NCBI GenBank assembly: GCA_009995705.1
Contig: JAADBR010000048.1
Span: 1-25,251 of the forward strand
Direction of reading: 5' to 3'
Source: Microcystis aeruginosa W13-11
GTDB taxonomy: Bacteria; Cyanobacteriota; Cyanobacteriia; Cyanobacteriales; Microcystaceae
DNA: 25,251 bases
Numbering within the stretch: the first letter of the stretch is position 1; every line of letters begins with the position of its first letter. The notes beneath the pieces are model-generated. The model was not told where the DNA came from. It worked only from the letters and a program-made list of their open reading frames with translations, and made no database searches. The translations under genes and the position numbers were made by a program. Below, piece by piece: positions 1 through 7,619 of the stretch.

Positions 1-47
1 AAATTAGATTTGAGCAGAGTTACTAGAGGCATCTTGACAATGCCCAT

Positions 48-73
48 CAGAATTAGATTTTGGTCTAATTCTG
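48..73. repeat. Perfect 10-bp inverted repeat (hairpin)
   Basis: Arms CAGAATTAGA (48-57) and TCTAATTCTG (64-73) are perfect reverse complements around a 6-base spacer. No T-run follows, so it is not a standard terminator. It lies just left of a transposase remnant and may be debris of an element end. No gene is visible in 1-112. Confidence 0.6.
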
Positions 74-112
74 TGCTAGAATCTGCGTCGCTTTAGCGCG
101 CAGAGTGTCAAT

Positions 113-352
113 CCTAAACATGAAAGTTGGTTAAATATGGCGGAAATTGAGTTGAGTGTTTTAAATAGACAGTGTCTCAACCGATGTATTTCTGACAAGG
201 AAACTTTAATCCAAGAAGTGGAGGCTTGGGAACAACAAAGAAATCAATCTTCTTCTCCTGTTGATTGGCAATTAACTACCGAAGATGCTCGTATCAAATT
301 AACTAAATTATATCCGTCAATTTCAACAATGCAAACCCTACTGCTCCACTGA
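113..352 (+). pseudogene. IS630-family transposase, C-terminal remnant
   Basis: The reading frame from 137 gives 71 residues containing MAEIELSVLNRQCLNR and TTEDARIKLTKLYPSI, which match the C-terminal end of IS630/Tc1-type DDE transposases common in cyanobacteria. The homology continues upstream of the ATG in the same frame as PKHESWLN (113-136), equivalent to the conserved PKHGSWLNMAEIE segment that contains the last catalytic Glu. Upstream of 113 the match stops, so the N-terminal domain and the two catalytic Asp residues are missing. The Met at 137 is therefore an internal codon, not a real start. This is a dead fragment, about one fifth of a normal transposase. Family-level recognition only; no IS name is assigned. 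Confidence 0.8.
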
Positions 353-579
353 TCGATTTTGGGGAACGCACCATGCACATTTATTGAAGCTGTGGGTTAG
401 AGTGCGATGCCGCCCTTCGACGTAGCTCAGGGCAAGTCTGGTGGGTTGAGTTCTGGATTGGCAACCTGTCACCGAGCAAACCCGACGATGTTGGAATGAT
501 TCTGATAGCTGACGGCTGATAGCTAAGGGTTATCAATGCTAGGATAAAGGCTTGAGTAGAGAACGATCGAGCCAAAGCC

Positions 580-1341
580 ATGTCATCGACAGAAGTAAAA
601 ACCCCACCCCCAGACAGTCCGGAATTCCTCGATGAATTACCCGGAGAAGTGGAAATGTCCTTATTTGACCACTTGGAGGAGTTGCGGCGCCGGATTTTTT
701 ATAGTTTAATTGCTGTGGCTGTAGGTGCGGTGGGATGTTTTATCTTCGTTAAACCCCTAGTGCAAGTGCTAGAAGTCCCCGCTCAAGGGGTAAAATTTTT
801 GCAGTTAGCTCCGGGGGAATTTTTTTTCGTCTCCCTAAAAGTAGCTGGATATAGCGGCATACTGGTGGCTAGTCCCGTCATTCTCTTGCAAATTATCCTC
901 TTTGTGTTGCCGGGGTTAACCCGTCGCGAACGGCGTTTAATTGTCCCGGTGGTGTTAGGATCGAGTGTTTTATTTTTTGCTGGTTTATTTTTTGCCTATA
1001 TTGCCCTGATTCCCGCCGCTTTAAACTTTTTTGTCAATTATGGGGCGGAAGTGGTCGAACAAGCTTGGTCGATCGAGCGCTATTTTGAATTTGTCTTACT
1101 TTTACTGTTTAGTACCGGCATTGCCTTTCAAATTCCCGTTATTCAATTGATTTTGAGCTTTTTAGGCATTATTTCCTCGAAAACGATGTTATCGGGGTGG
1201 CGTTTCGTGGTTTTGGGTGCGGTGATTTTAGGCGCAATTTTAACCCCTTCCACAGATCCTCTCACCCAATCCCTGTTAGCAGGGGCGGTCTTGGGTCTAT
1301 ACTTTGGGGGCATTGGGGTGGTGAAATTAACGGGACGTTAA
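580..1341 (+). CDS. tatC: Twin-arginine translocase subunit TatC
   Basis: TatC is the multi-spanning receptor of the Tat system, which moves folded proteins with twin-arginine signals across the plasma and thylakoid membranes. The 253-residue protein has the usual length. After a Pro/acidic N-terminal tail it shows the conserved cytoplasmic motif [13 protein letters not shown] (residues 26-38), then about six hydrophobic segments. The LAPGEFF stretch (about 77-83) carries the conserved Glu (E80), and [11 protein letters not shown] lies near the last helices. The ATG at 580 is chosen because the family motif starts 25 residues in and cyanobacterial TatC proteins often carry such an N-terminal extension. 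No tatA/B gene is visible nearby. The gene stands alone on this strand with a small unknown gene 46 bp downstream. Confidence 0.96.
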   Translation: MSSTEVKTPPPDSPEFLDELPGEVEMSLFDHLEELRRRIFYSLIAVAVGAVGCFIFVKPLVQVLEVPAQGVKFLQLAPGEFFFVSLKVAGYSGILVASPVILLQIILFVLPGLTRRERRLIVPVVLGSSVLFFAGLFFAYIALIPAALNFFVNYGAEVVEQAWSIERYFEFVLLLLFSTGIAFQIPVIQLILSFLGIISSKTMLSGWRFVVLGAVILGAILTPSTDPLTQSLLAGAVLGLYFGGIGVVKLTGR

Positions 1342-1387
1342 CTAGCTATTAGCCGTCATAGGAGACAGGATTGGGAAGTGGGAATTA

Positions 1388-1675
1388 TTGTCCCTTTCTC
1401 CCCATAATCTCTACCAGAATGCCCATTTAGCCCCGGGTACAGTTCCCGTACCCCTGTTAGTCTGTGGGGGAGATATCGATACGGTAATTGATCGGCATTT
1501 ATTGCAGGGATGGCAACCCTGGTTAAAGTCAGGCGATCGCATTTGGAGTTGTCCCAAAGGGCGTTATTTTTTCCACTATTCCCACCCCTACAGCGTCAGT
1601 CAAGAGATTTTTAGTTTCTGGCGATCTCTAATCCGACAGGAATTTCTTTCTGAGCAAACTGTAATTATTTCTTAA
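1388..1675 (+). CDS. Conserved hypothetical protein, 95 aa, TTG start
   Basis: I do not recognise the family. The frame encodes a soluble 95-residue protein with segments GGDIDTVIDRHLLQGWQPWL, then GDRIWSCPKGRYFFHYSHPY and a helical C-terminus. No signal peptide or membrane segment is visible. The frame is open from 1346, but the only plausible initiator is TTG at 1388; no ATG or GTG is in frame upstream, and no clear ribosome binding site precedes it. It is therefore either translated from a rare start or has lost its original start. Compact aromatic-rich composition and an ordered look argue for a real protein. It lies between tatC and another small gene, all on the same strand. Confidence 0.55.
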   Translation: MSLSPHNLYQNAHLAPGTVPVPLLVCGGDIDTVIDRHLLQGWQPWLKSGDRIWSCPKGRYFFHYSHPYSVSQEIFSFWRSLIRQEFLSEQTVIIS

Positions 1676-1694
1676 TTGACAAAAATCGAGATTT

Positions 1695-2003
1695 ATGTTA
1701 AGGCTAATACCGCTTTTGTGTCCGATCGCTATTTGGCTGGTTCTCTTATTCTTTTTTACTGCCCTTTTTCTTGCCATTGCCGAAGCGCGGGGACGACTGC
1801 GAAAGCTGCATCGGATTCCCTGTAGTCGCTGCGCCTTTTGTACGGGGGATTATCGCTTGAAATGTGCGGTGCATCCAGCGCGTGCCTTTTCGGAAGAGGC
1901 GATCGATTGTCGGGATTTTGAGCGAGAAACACGTTGGAAGTCGAGGATTGGTCTAAGTTGGACTTGTCTCGGTAAATTTTCGAGATATAGTCATTTCAAT
2001 TAA
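1695..2003 (+). CDS. Small membrane-anchored Cys-rich protein, unknown function
   Basis: This 102-residue protein starts with one strong transmembrane segment (about residues 5-29, PIAIWLVLLFFFTALFLAIA), followed by a basic stretch. Then comes a Cys-rich motif, IPCSRCAFCTGDYRLKCAVHP, and a later CRDFE. The spacing C-x2-C-x2-C-x7-C with a fifth Cys suggests a small metal- or Fe-S-binding or disulfide module on the cytoplasmic or stromal side. I believe similar anchored CxxC proteins occur in cyanobacteria but cannot name a function. It starts 19 bp after the preceding small gene and may be co-transcribed with it. ATG at 1695 is the natural start because the membrane helix begins directly after it. 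Confidence 0.65.
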   Translation: MLRLIPLLCPIAIWLVLLFFFTALFLAIAEARGRLRKLHRIPCSRCAFCTGDYRLKCAVHPARAFSEEAIDCRDFERETRWKSRIGLSWTCLGKFSRYSHFN

Positions 2004-2191
2004 GATTGGGAATATCAATGCCAGATAGAATAAGGGTTTTATCGATCGAGAGTGTATCGGACTTATTTGAAATCACTACAATAGCATTCTAGACCCAATT
2101 CGTTAGGGTTAGAATGGACACTTTTCGGGGGATCGATCGTCCCGGAGCGATGTACTACAATTAGACTAGGTAACTCGCGCGTCCCGTTCTC

Positions 2192-3793
2192 ATGAACTTC
2201 TCGAACATAACAGAATTAAAAGACTATCTTCGTCGATATAACTCTCATTCAATTTTAAAAATGGGAGCAAGTATTTGTTGGCGCGAGTGGGAAAGCTGGA
2301 AGAGTAGTCCTTATGAATGGGTAAAAAGTAACGCATCACGAAATTATGTGATTCGATTGATCCTTCTTGCTAGTGCGGGAAACATACATCGTGATCAAGA
2401 AATAATTCCAGAAGAATTCTATTCTTTGATTCAAGTTTATTTTGGTTGGCCGAACCATACAATTTCAGACAAAAATCTGTTGGAAAAAGAATCGGAAGAA
2501 ATCGTAAATAACATTGCAAAATACGAGAAAAATCATATAAACAAAGTTCGTAACTGGACGATCAAGCCTAGTGATTTTATCACAAAAGAGAAAGTGCGCC
2601 GCCATTCGTCAGGACTCTTCTGTCAGCGTTCGGCGGCTTTTCAAAATTCGGGATTTGGAAAACCAATAGCTCGTATTCAGCGCACGATTAAATTATTGGA
2701 GATTATTCATCAATCACACCCTCTTATTCTTGAGCTTTTTTATCAGCGAGCGGGATTATCAACCCAGGTTTACTTTAATCAATTTATGTCGGCGATTGGA
2801 TGGGGAATGAGCAATGGAGAGCAATGGGGTCTTATCGACTTTTCTCGGACTATAAGTATAGATAAAGAACTCGAAGATCAGGGAATTACTCAAGAGAATC
2901 TTGAAAAATTTATTTCACTCAATAGCTTGCCTTTTAATCTATCTACAAAAAAAGGTTCTCAATGTTTTTGGACAAAAGTTGAGCGAAGTATAGAAACAGT
3001 ATCAGAACCTTATCAACCATTCTTTTATAATTATTTTTTAGATATTCCATTTATATATCTTGGCAAACAAAAATACTGTCTTCCCGATCCTTTTTCTTTG
3101 TCTGAATCCTGCTGGAACCAGATTAACACAAATATTCTTACGCCCTACGAAGAGAATCGAAAAAAACGAGATGGTATTTTAAGTGATGCGGTGGAAACAT
3201 ATCTGGAAGCAGTTTTTTTGCCCCAGATTGCTCCGACATCTTTTGAAAGAATTCCTGTTGACGAAACAGACTCGATCAATAAAGCGGGAAAACGAGCAGA
3301 CTTTTTGATATGCCTTCCTAATGCCTATATTATTATCGAATGCAAGAATTCGCTAATGTCTGCTGACACTAGCGCCTGTTTTCATCCTGAAGGACTAGCC
3401 AATTTTTATATGAGATTTCACGAAGCCACAGAACAAATTTCGGCAACCGTTCGAGCGTATAATTTGAAAGATAAGCCTGTTATTCCTTTGGTTCTCTCCT
3501 TTTATGATGCAATAACAGCTTCTCAAATATTTGAATTTATGATCGAGGAAACTAATTATTGTTCGGAATTAAGTCTGACAATGCCGCCTGTTATTCATTC
3601 ACTACATGAGTTTGAACATTTTACAGAAAATAGAAGTCTAGAAAATTGGGCTGAGTTAAGAATTTGTCAAGCTAAACAACCTCGGTTTGTTCCACCAGAT
3701 GAACGAGGACAACCCCAACCACCTCCTGTTCCACGCGATAATCGGGGTCATGAATATAAGCACTTGGCCGATTATAAATCATGGCTCTTCTAG
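2192..3793 (+). CDS. PD-(D/E)xK nuclease-motif protein, unknown family (possible defence gene)
   Basis: The 533-residue protein shows RADFLICLPNAYIIIECKN, fitting a PD-(D/E)xK nuclease core: D370, then 12 residues, then E383-C-K385 in a hydrophobic beta-hairpin. A helix upstream holds candidate Glu residues (E335/E339). A helix follows at about 410-422 (HEATEQISATVRAY), as expected for this fold. The N-terminal 300 residues are mixed helical and unrecognised. The C-terminus ends in a Pro-rich, charged tail (about 496-520). No HNH, helicase, methyltransferase or recognition domain is visible in it or next to it. By eye it is more AT-rich than its neighbours and uses many AAA/ATA-type codons, which suggests horizontal acquisition. 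It stands alone on the plus strand. Role in DNA restriction or phage defence is inference from the fold motif only. Confidence 0.7.
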   Translation: MNFSNITELKDYLRRYNSHSILKMGASICWREWESWKSSPYEWVKSNASRNYVIRLILLASAGNIHRDQEIIPEEFYSLIQVYFGWPNHTISDKNLLEKESEEIVNNIAKYEKNHINKVRNWTIKPSDFITKEKVRRHSSGLFCQRSAAFQNSGFGKPIARIQRTIKLLEIIHQSHPLILELFYQRAGLSTQVYFNQFMSAIGWGMSNGEQWGLIDFSRTISIDKELEDQGITQENLEKFISLNSLPFNLSTKKGSQCFWTKVERSIETVSEPYQPFFYNYFLDIPFIYLGKQKYCLPDPFSLSESCWNQINTNILTPYEENRKKRDGILSDAVETYLEAVFLPQIAPTSFERIPVDETDSINKAGKRADFLICLPNAYIIIECKNSLMSADTSACFHPEGLANFYMRFHEATEQISATVRAYNLKDKPVIPLVLSFYDAITASQIFEFMIEETNYCSELSLTMPPVIHSLHEFEHFTENRSLENWAELRICQAKQPRFVPPDERGQPQPPPVPRDNRGHEYKHLADYKSWLF

Positions 3794-4113
3794 AGTAGTT
3801 ATGATATATTAGCACAATAATTACTGTGAGACTTGTGTAGCAAAGTTTACTAGGAATTCAAAAAAGCAATTTTAATAAAAAAGCTTTTTATTTTGTTGGA
3901 TTCTCTACTGTTTAAGGAGTTAGGCTCATTTAAACTACTCATTTGCTATAACCAGTCTAGGAGAGCCACTTTTTGCTGGCTATGGAGTACATCTAAGCAG
4001 AGTATAGTCAGTCTGAAAAATAAGGGGAATGATTACGAACTCAACCCTTAATATACATAGCTTATAGATGTTGAGTGCATTTTTCTCTCAGACATCAGCC
4101 CTGCTCTGCTAAG
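3794..4113. other. 320-bp intergenic region with a weak terminator-like stem
   Basis: No gene was found. AAAAAGC at 3861-3867 can pair with GCTTTTT at 3883-3889 across a 15-base loop, followed by ATTTTG. This could act as a weak terminator for the nuclease-like gene, but the stem has only two GC pairs. The remainder is AT-rich and should hold the thrS promoter. I could not pick a convincing -35/-10 pair. Confidence 0.35.
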
Positions 4114-4130
4114 ATGATAATCATTATCAT
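4114..4130. promoter_or_regulatory. Zur/Fur-type operator upstream of thrS
   Basis: A perfect 17-bp palindrome, 8-1-8, with core TGATAAT-C-ATTATCA (4115-4129). This equals the TGATAATnATTATCA box reported for cyanobacterial Zur and also resembles a Fur box. It ends 11 bases before the thrS ATG, so bound repressor would block initiation or early elongation. Assignment to Zur rather than Fur rests on the regulated genes: a duplicate-type ThrRS and a COG0523 GTPase, known members of the Zur regulon in Anabaena. Confidence 0.8.
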
Positions 4131-4141
4131 TTTAACTAGCA

Positions 4142-5998
4142 ATGGTCAATCAGATTAAGTACCCCCTAGCAGAAAGCCCCGTTATCGAAGAAGATTCGCA
4201 AAAAATCGTAAAAATACGCCATACTTGCGCCCATATCTTAGCAATGGCCGTACAAACTCTCTTTCCTGAAACCAAAGTCGCTATTGGTCCCTGGACAGAA
4301 ACGGGATTCTACTACGATTTCGATCGCCTAACACCCTTTACCCCCGAAGATTTGGAGAAAATAGCGGCAGAAATGGGGCGAATTATCGGGAAAAACCTGC
4401 CAATTATCCGAGAAGTGGTGGAAAGAAGCGAAATTGCTGCAGAAATCGAGCGCCTTAATCAACCCTACAAAAAGTTAATTTTGGAGAGAATTCCCCCAGA
4501 AGAAACCATTACCCGTTATTTTATCGGTAGTCCGGACGCAGGACGGAGCGATCGAGAACCCTCGTTAATTGATGGGGTTGTTTCTCCCCCAGAAGAATTT
4601 TGGTGGGATCTGTGCGCGGGACCCCATCTCAACTCGACGGGGGAAATTAACCCAGATGCTTTCGTCTTGGAGAGTGTAGCGGGTGCTTATTGGCGAGGAG
4701 ATGAAAAACAGCCGCAATTACAGCGAATTTACGGCACAGCTTGGCAAACCCCCGCAGAATTACAAAATTATCTCCAACAAAAAGAAGAAGCGCAGCGACG
4801 AGATCATCGCAAATTGGGACAACAATTAAAATTATTTAGCATCCAAGAAGATGCCGGTGGCGGCTTAGTTTTTTGGCATCCCCGGGGTGCAACAATGCGT
4901 TATTTAATCGAAGATTATTGGCGCCAAGCTCATTTAGAAGCCGGTTATCAATTTCTTTATACTCCCCATCTGGCTAATTTAGATCTGTGGAAAACTTCTG
5001 GACATTGGGACTTTTATCGCGACAATATGTTTGAGGCGATCGAGTTAGAACAGCAAAGCTATCAAATTAAGCCGATGAATTGTCCCTTTCATGTTTTAAC
5101 CTATCAAAATGAACTCCATTCCTATCGAGAATTTCCCTTAAGATGGGCTGAATTAGGAACAGTTTATCGTTACGAGCGCTCGGGGGTTTTACATGGATTA
5201 ATGCGGGTAAGGGGTTTTACTCAAGATGATGCTCATATTTTTTGTTTGCCTGAACAAATTGCCGCAGAGATTCTAGGAGTTTTAAATTTAACCGAGAAAA
5301 TTCTCTCCGATTTTGGCTTTACTAATTATCAGGTAAATTTATCGACTCGTCCCGATAAATCCGTGGGAAGCGATAGTGTTTGGGAATTGGCAACGGCGGC
5401 TTTAATTGAAGCATTAAATGCTAAACAGTGGGATTATATTGAGGATCAGGGAGGTGGGGCTTTTTATGGTCCAAAAATTGATATAAAAATTCAAGATGCG
5501 ATCGGTAGAATGTGGCAATGTTCCACGATTCAGGTCGATTTTAACTTGCCAGAACGCTTTGATATGGAATATGTCGCTAGGGATGGTAGTCGGGAAAGAC
5601 CGATTATGATTCATCGGGCTATTTTTGGCTCTTTGGAAAGATTTTTTGGTATTTTAATCGAGAACTATGCGGGGGATTTTCCTCTCTGGTTAGCACCTAT
5701 TCAAGTCCGTTTATTACCCGTTAGTGATGAACAACAGGATTATGCTTTAGAGGTAGCAATGCGGTTAAAACAAGCTGGTTATCGAGTAGAAATCGATAAA
5801 AGTGGTGAGCGTTTAGGTAAACAAATTCGTACAGGAGAACTAGAAAAAATACCTGTCTTAGCTGTGATTGGAAAACGGGAAGTTAGCAGTAAAACTCTAA
5901 GCATTCGTACTCGACAAGGGGGTGATTTAGGTTCGATGAAGCTGGCAGATTTATTAGAAAAAATGCAAACAGCGATCCTATCTAAAGCTAATCTCTGA
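4142..5998 (+). CDS. thrS: Threonyl-tRNA synthetase, TGS-less, probably the low-zinc isoform
   Basis: Class II aminoacyl-tRNA synthetase that charges tRNA-Thr. Of 618 residues, the first 20-25 are a short tail replacing the TGS domain of E. coli ThrRS. The editing domain follows with its four key residues in place: H27 and H31 (HTCAH), C158 and H162 (CAGPH). The catalytic core has motif 2 (YRYERSG, with GLMRVRGFTQDDAH after it) and motif 3 (GSLERF), plus the zinc ligands C314 (MNCPFH), H365 (DDAHIF) and H491 (MIHRAIF). An HGTP anticodon domain ends the protein. A segment of about 20 residues (130-151) before the CAGPH motif is absent in E. coli. A Zur-like operator sits just upstream. In Anabaena a second ThrRS (T2) is induced by zinc starvation and has weak proofreading. 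This gene is most likely that isoform; whether a housekeeping thrS exists elsewhere cannot be seen here. Confidence 0.95.
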   Translation: MVNQIKYPLAESPVIEEDSQKIVKIRHTCAHILAMAVQTLFPETKVAIGPWTETGFYYDFDRLTPFTPEDLEKIAAEMGRIIGKNLPIIREVVERSEIAAEIERLNQPYKKLILERIPPEETITRYFIGSPDAGRSDREPSLIDGVVSPPEEFWWDLCAGPHLNSTGEINPDAFVLESVAGAYWRGDEKQPQLQRIYGTAWQTPAELQNYLQQKEEAQRRDHRKLGQQLKLFSIQEDAGGGLVFWHPRGATMRYLIEDYWRQAHLEAGYQFLYTPHLANLDLWKTSGHWDFYRDNMFEAIELEQQSYQIKPMNCPFHVLTYQNELHSYREFPLRWAELGTVYRYERSGVLHGLMRVRGFTQDDAHIFCLPEQIAAEILGVLNLTEKILSDFGFTNYQVNLSTRPDKSVGSDSVWELATAALIEALNAKQWDYIEDQGGGAFYGPKIDIKIQDAIGRMWQCSTIQVDFNLPERFDMEYVARDGSRERPIMIHRAIFGSLERFFGILIENYAGDFPLWLAPIQVRLLPVSDEQQDYALEVAMRLKQAGYRVEIDKSGERLGKQIRTGELEKIPVLAVIGKREVSSKTLSIRTRQGGDLGSMKLADLLEKMQTAILSKANL

Positions 5999-6139
5999 AA
6001 CTTTTGTGTAAACCAGCAAATCCCTGTATTTATTTTTAATGATCAATTAGTGGAGATCGATACCTTCACGGCGAATTTAACAGGGTTTAGAAAAGCCTAT
6101 TTTCTGCCAATTAATTAACTTACAAGTGGGTTAGCTGCC

Positions 6140-7165
6140 ATGAGTTCTTTGATAATTCCTCTCTCCGATTCCCTCCCTTGCTTACCTAAATCGGGAATGC
6201 CTGTGACGATTATTACTGGTTTTTTGGGTAGTGGAAAAACCACCCTGCTAAATCATATTCTCGACAATAAAGAAGGGTTAAAAGTGGCCGTATTAGTCAA
6301 TGAGTTTGGGGATATTAATATTGATTCTCAATTGCTTGTTTCCATCGATGAAGATATGGTAGAATTAAGTAATGGCTGTATTTGTTGTACGATTAATGAT
6401 AGTTTAATTGAGACGGTCTATCAGGTCTTAGAAAAAGAAATTCCCGTAGATTATCTAATTATCGAAACTACAGGATTAGCCGATCCTCTACCAATTATCC
6501 TCACTTTCTTGGCCACGGAGTTAAAATATTTGACTCGCTTAGATTCTATTATTACCCTCGTGGATTCTGAAACCTTTACTGCGGATCATTTTGATAGTAA
6601 CATTGCCCTTAGTCAAATTCGTTACGGTGACGTGGTAATTCTCAATAAAATAGATCGAGTCAGTCCCAAGAAATTAGATGATTTAGAAAAGTTTATTCGT
6701 CGAGAAAAAGAGGGTATAAGACTCCTAAAAAGTAGTTATGGTCAGGTTCCTTTGGGTTTATTGTTAGATCTAGGTTTAACTAAAGAAGAATTGTATAAAG
6801 TCCAGTTGAGAGACTTTCAAAAAAATCGCCCAATCTCCAGTGATAATCAATCTCCTGAAGACTTTAATTTTGTCTCCTTTGTTAGCGATAAACCATTTAA
6901 TCTAGATAAATTTGAACCTTTTCTCACGGAAAAAATGCCGATAAATGTTTTTCGAGCTAAAGGGATTCTCTGGTTTCAACAAAGCGATTTAAAACATATT
7001 TTTCAATTGAGCGGTCTTCGTTACGATCTGCAAGCGGTAGAATGGGATACATCTCCTCAGAATCAGTTAGTTTTTATCGGCAGAAATTTAAATAAAGAGG
7101 AAATCTTGACACAACTAAACGAATGCTTGGCTAGTTCTCAAAAAATTAAAAAGCACAAACTATGA
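6140..7165 (+). CDS. COG0523 (CobW/YciC-type) GTPase, putative zinc metallochaperone
   Basis: G3E-family P-loop GTPase of 341 residues. Seen in order: Walker A GFLGSGKTT (27-35), a switch-region metal motif C80-I-C82-C83 (NGCICCT), Walker B-type ETTGLADP (109-116), guanine specificity NKID (169-172) and a CobW C-terminal domain (about 235-332) with LVFIGRNLNKEEI (310-322). The CxCC motif is the metal site of this family; members bind zinc or cobalt and deliver metal to client enzymes. It follows thrS by 141 bp on the same strand with no operator of its own visible, so it is probably co-transcribed from the Zur-type promoter. This fits a zinc-allocation role more than a cobalamin role, though CobW-like function cannot be excluded. 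Confidence 0.92.
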   Translation: MSSLIIPLSDSLPCLPKSGMPVTIITGFLGSGKTTLLNHILDNKEGLKVAVLVNEFGDINIDSQLLVSIDEDMVELSNGCICCTINDSLIETVYQVLEKEIPVDYLIIETTGLADPLPIILTFLATELKYLTRLDSIITLVDSETFTADHFDSNIALSQIRYGDVVILNKIDRVSPKKLDDLEKFIRREKEGIRLLKSSYGQVPLGLLLDLGLTKEELYKVQLRDFQKNRPISSDNQSPEDFNFVSFVSDKPFNLDKFEPFLTEKMPINVFRAKGILWFQQSDLKHIFQLSGLRYDLQAVEWDTSPQNQLVFIGRNLNKEEILTQLNECLASSQKIKKHKL

Positions 7166-7317
7166 ATAGACCTCTTGCAGAAATCAAAAATCGTTGTTAG
7201 GGTTAGGAGTCAGGAGCCAGTAGTCAGTAGTCAGGAAAATTAAGAATGAATAATAATCAATTAAATGGTCTATTTACAGATTTTATGCCATTTAACCCTT
7301 ATTTTTGCGGCGATCAA

Positions 7318-7363
7318 TTCAGCGAGAAAACGATCTCTTCAAGAAACCCGTTTTCTCGCTGAA
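7318..7363. repeat. Perfect 15-bp inverted repeat, 16-base loop
   Basis: Arms TTCAGCGAGAAAACG (7318-7332) and its exact complement (7349-7363). Neither strand has a T-run directly after the stem in the right position, so it is not a classic terminator. It abuts the cysS remnant: the coding match resumes exactly after the right arm, and an ARK-like residue string sits at the left arm in another frame. A small palindromic insertion into a decaying cysS is plausible. The upstream part (7200-7235) holds short CAGTAGT direct repeats and no gene. Confidence 0.6.
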
Positions 7364-7485
7364 AAAACTATCCCGAAAGCGATCGATTAAGGGAACAATT
7401 AAAAATGATGGGAGTTACCCTAGTTGACTTACCCGATGGACAAACCCAATGGTATCCTACAGAAAAGAGCCATAACCAGGATTAA
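7363..7485 (+). pseudogene. cysS: Cysteinyl-tRNA synthetase, C-terminal remnant
   Basis: The frame reads KNYPESDRLREQLKMMG, then VTLVDLPDGQTQW, and stops at 7483-7485. This is the C-terminal signature of CysRS: the (N/D)-x-A/E-x-SDRLRxxL helix, then the D-x-P-x-G-x-x-W end. Directly upstream there is an in-frame stop (7360-7362), and no start codon or catalytic domain exists in the preceding 190 bp. It is a fragment of about 40 residues. It lies between two Zur-type units. Since CysRS is a zinc enzyme, the fragment may be what remains of a second, stress-type cysS once in this cluster, but random debris is equally possible. Confidence 0.7.
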
Positions 7486-7572
7486 TATCCCAAAAAACCG
7501 CCAATTTTTCCCCAGCTTGCTAAGTTTAAAGGATTGGTTAAGGAAGATTACTTGCCCCAATCTAACTTATGC

Positions 7573-7619
7573 TAGAATGATTATCATTACCACAATAAAG
7601 AAGGAGCAGAATGATTATC
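7573..7619. promoter_or_regulatory. Second Zur/Fur-type operator, with duplicated half-element over the start codon
   Basis: AATGAT-T-ATCATT (7576-7588) is a perfect 6-1-6 palindrome, differing by one base from the AATGATAATCATT core of classic Fur/Zur boxes. The 12-mer AGAATGATTATC occurs at 7574-7585 and again at 7608-7619, 34 bp apart (about three helical turns). The second copy includes the ATG of the next gene. TAGAAT (7573-7578) could be a -10 box with TTGCCC (7552-7557) as a weak -35, 15 bases away. A strong ribosome binding site AAGGAG is at 7601-7606. Repressor bound here would overlap the -10. Confidence 0.68.

Noticed and set aside
381..581. Minus-strand 66-residue frame before tatC
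   Set aside because: Lies in a repeat-like intergenic stretch, has no recognisable domain or ribosome site, and its composition looks random.
2004..2191. tRNA or small RNA in the gap before the nuclease-like gene
   Set aside because: Only a short CGGG...CCCG type of pairing around GATCGATC is seen; no tRNA cloverleaf or known RNA motif.
7318..7363. Rho-independent terminator for the COG0523 gene
   Set aside because: The stem is strong but is followed by A residues, not a T-tract, on the plus strand, and has no proper T-run on the minus strand; it lies about 150 bp after the stop.
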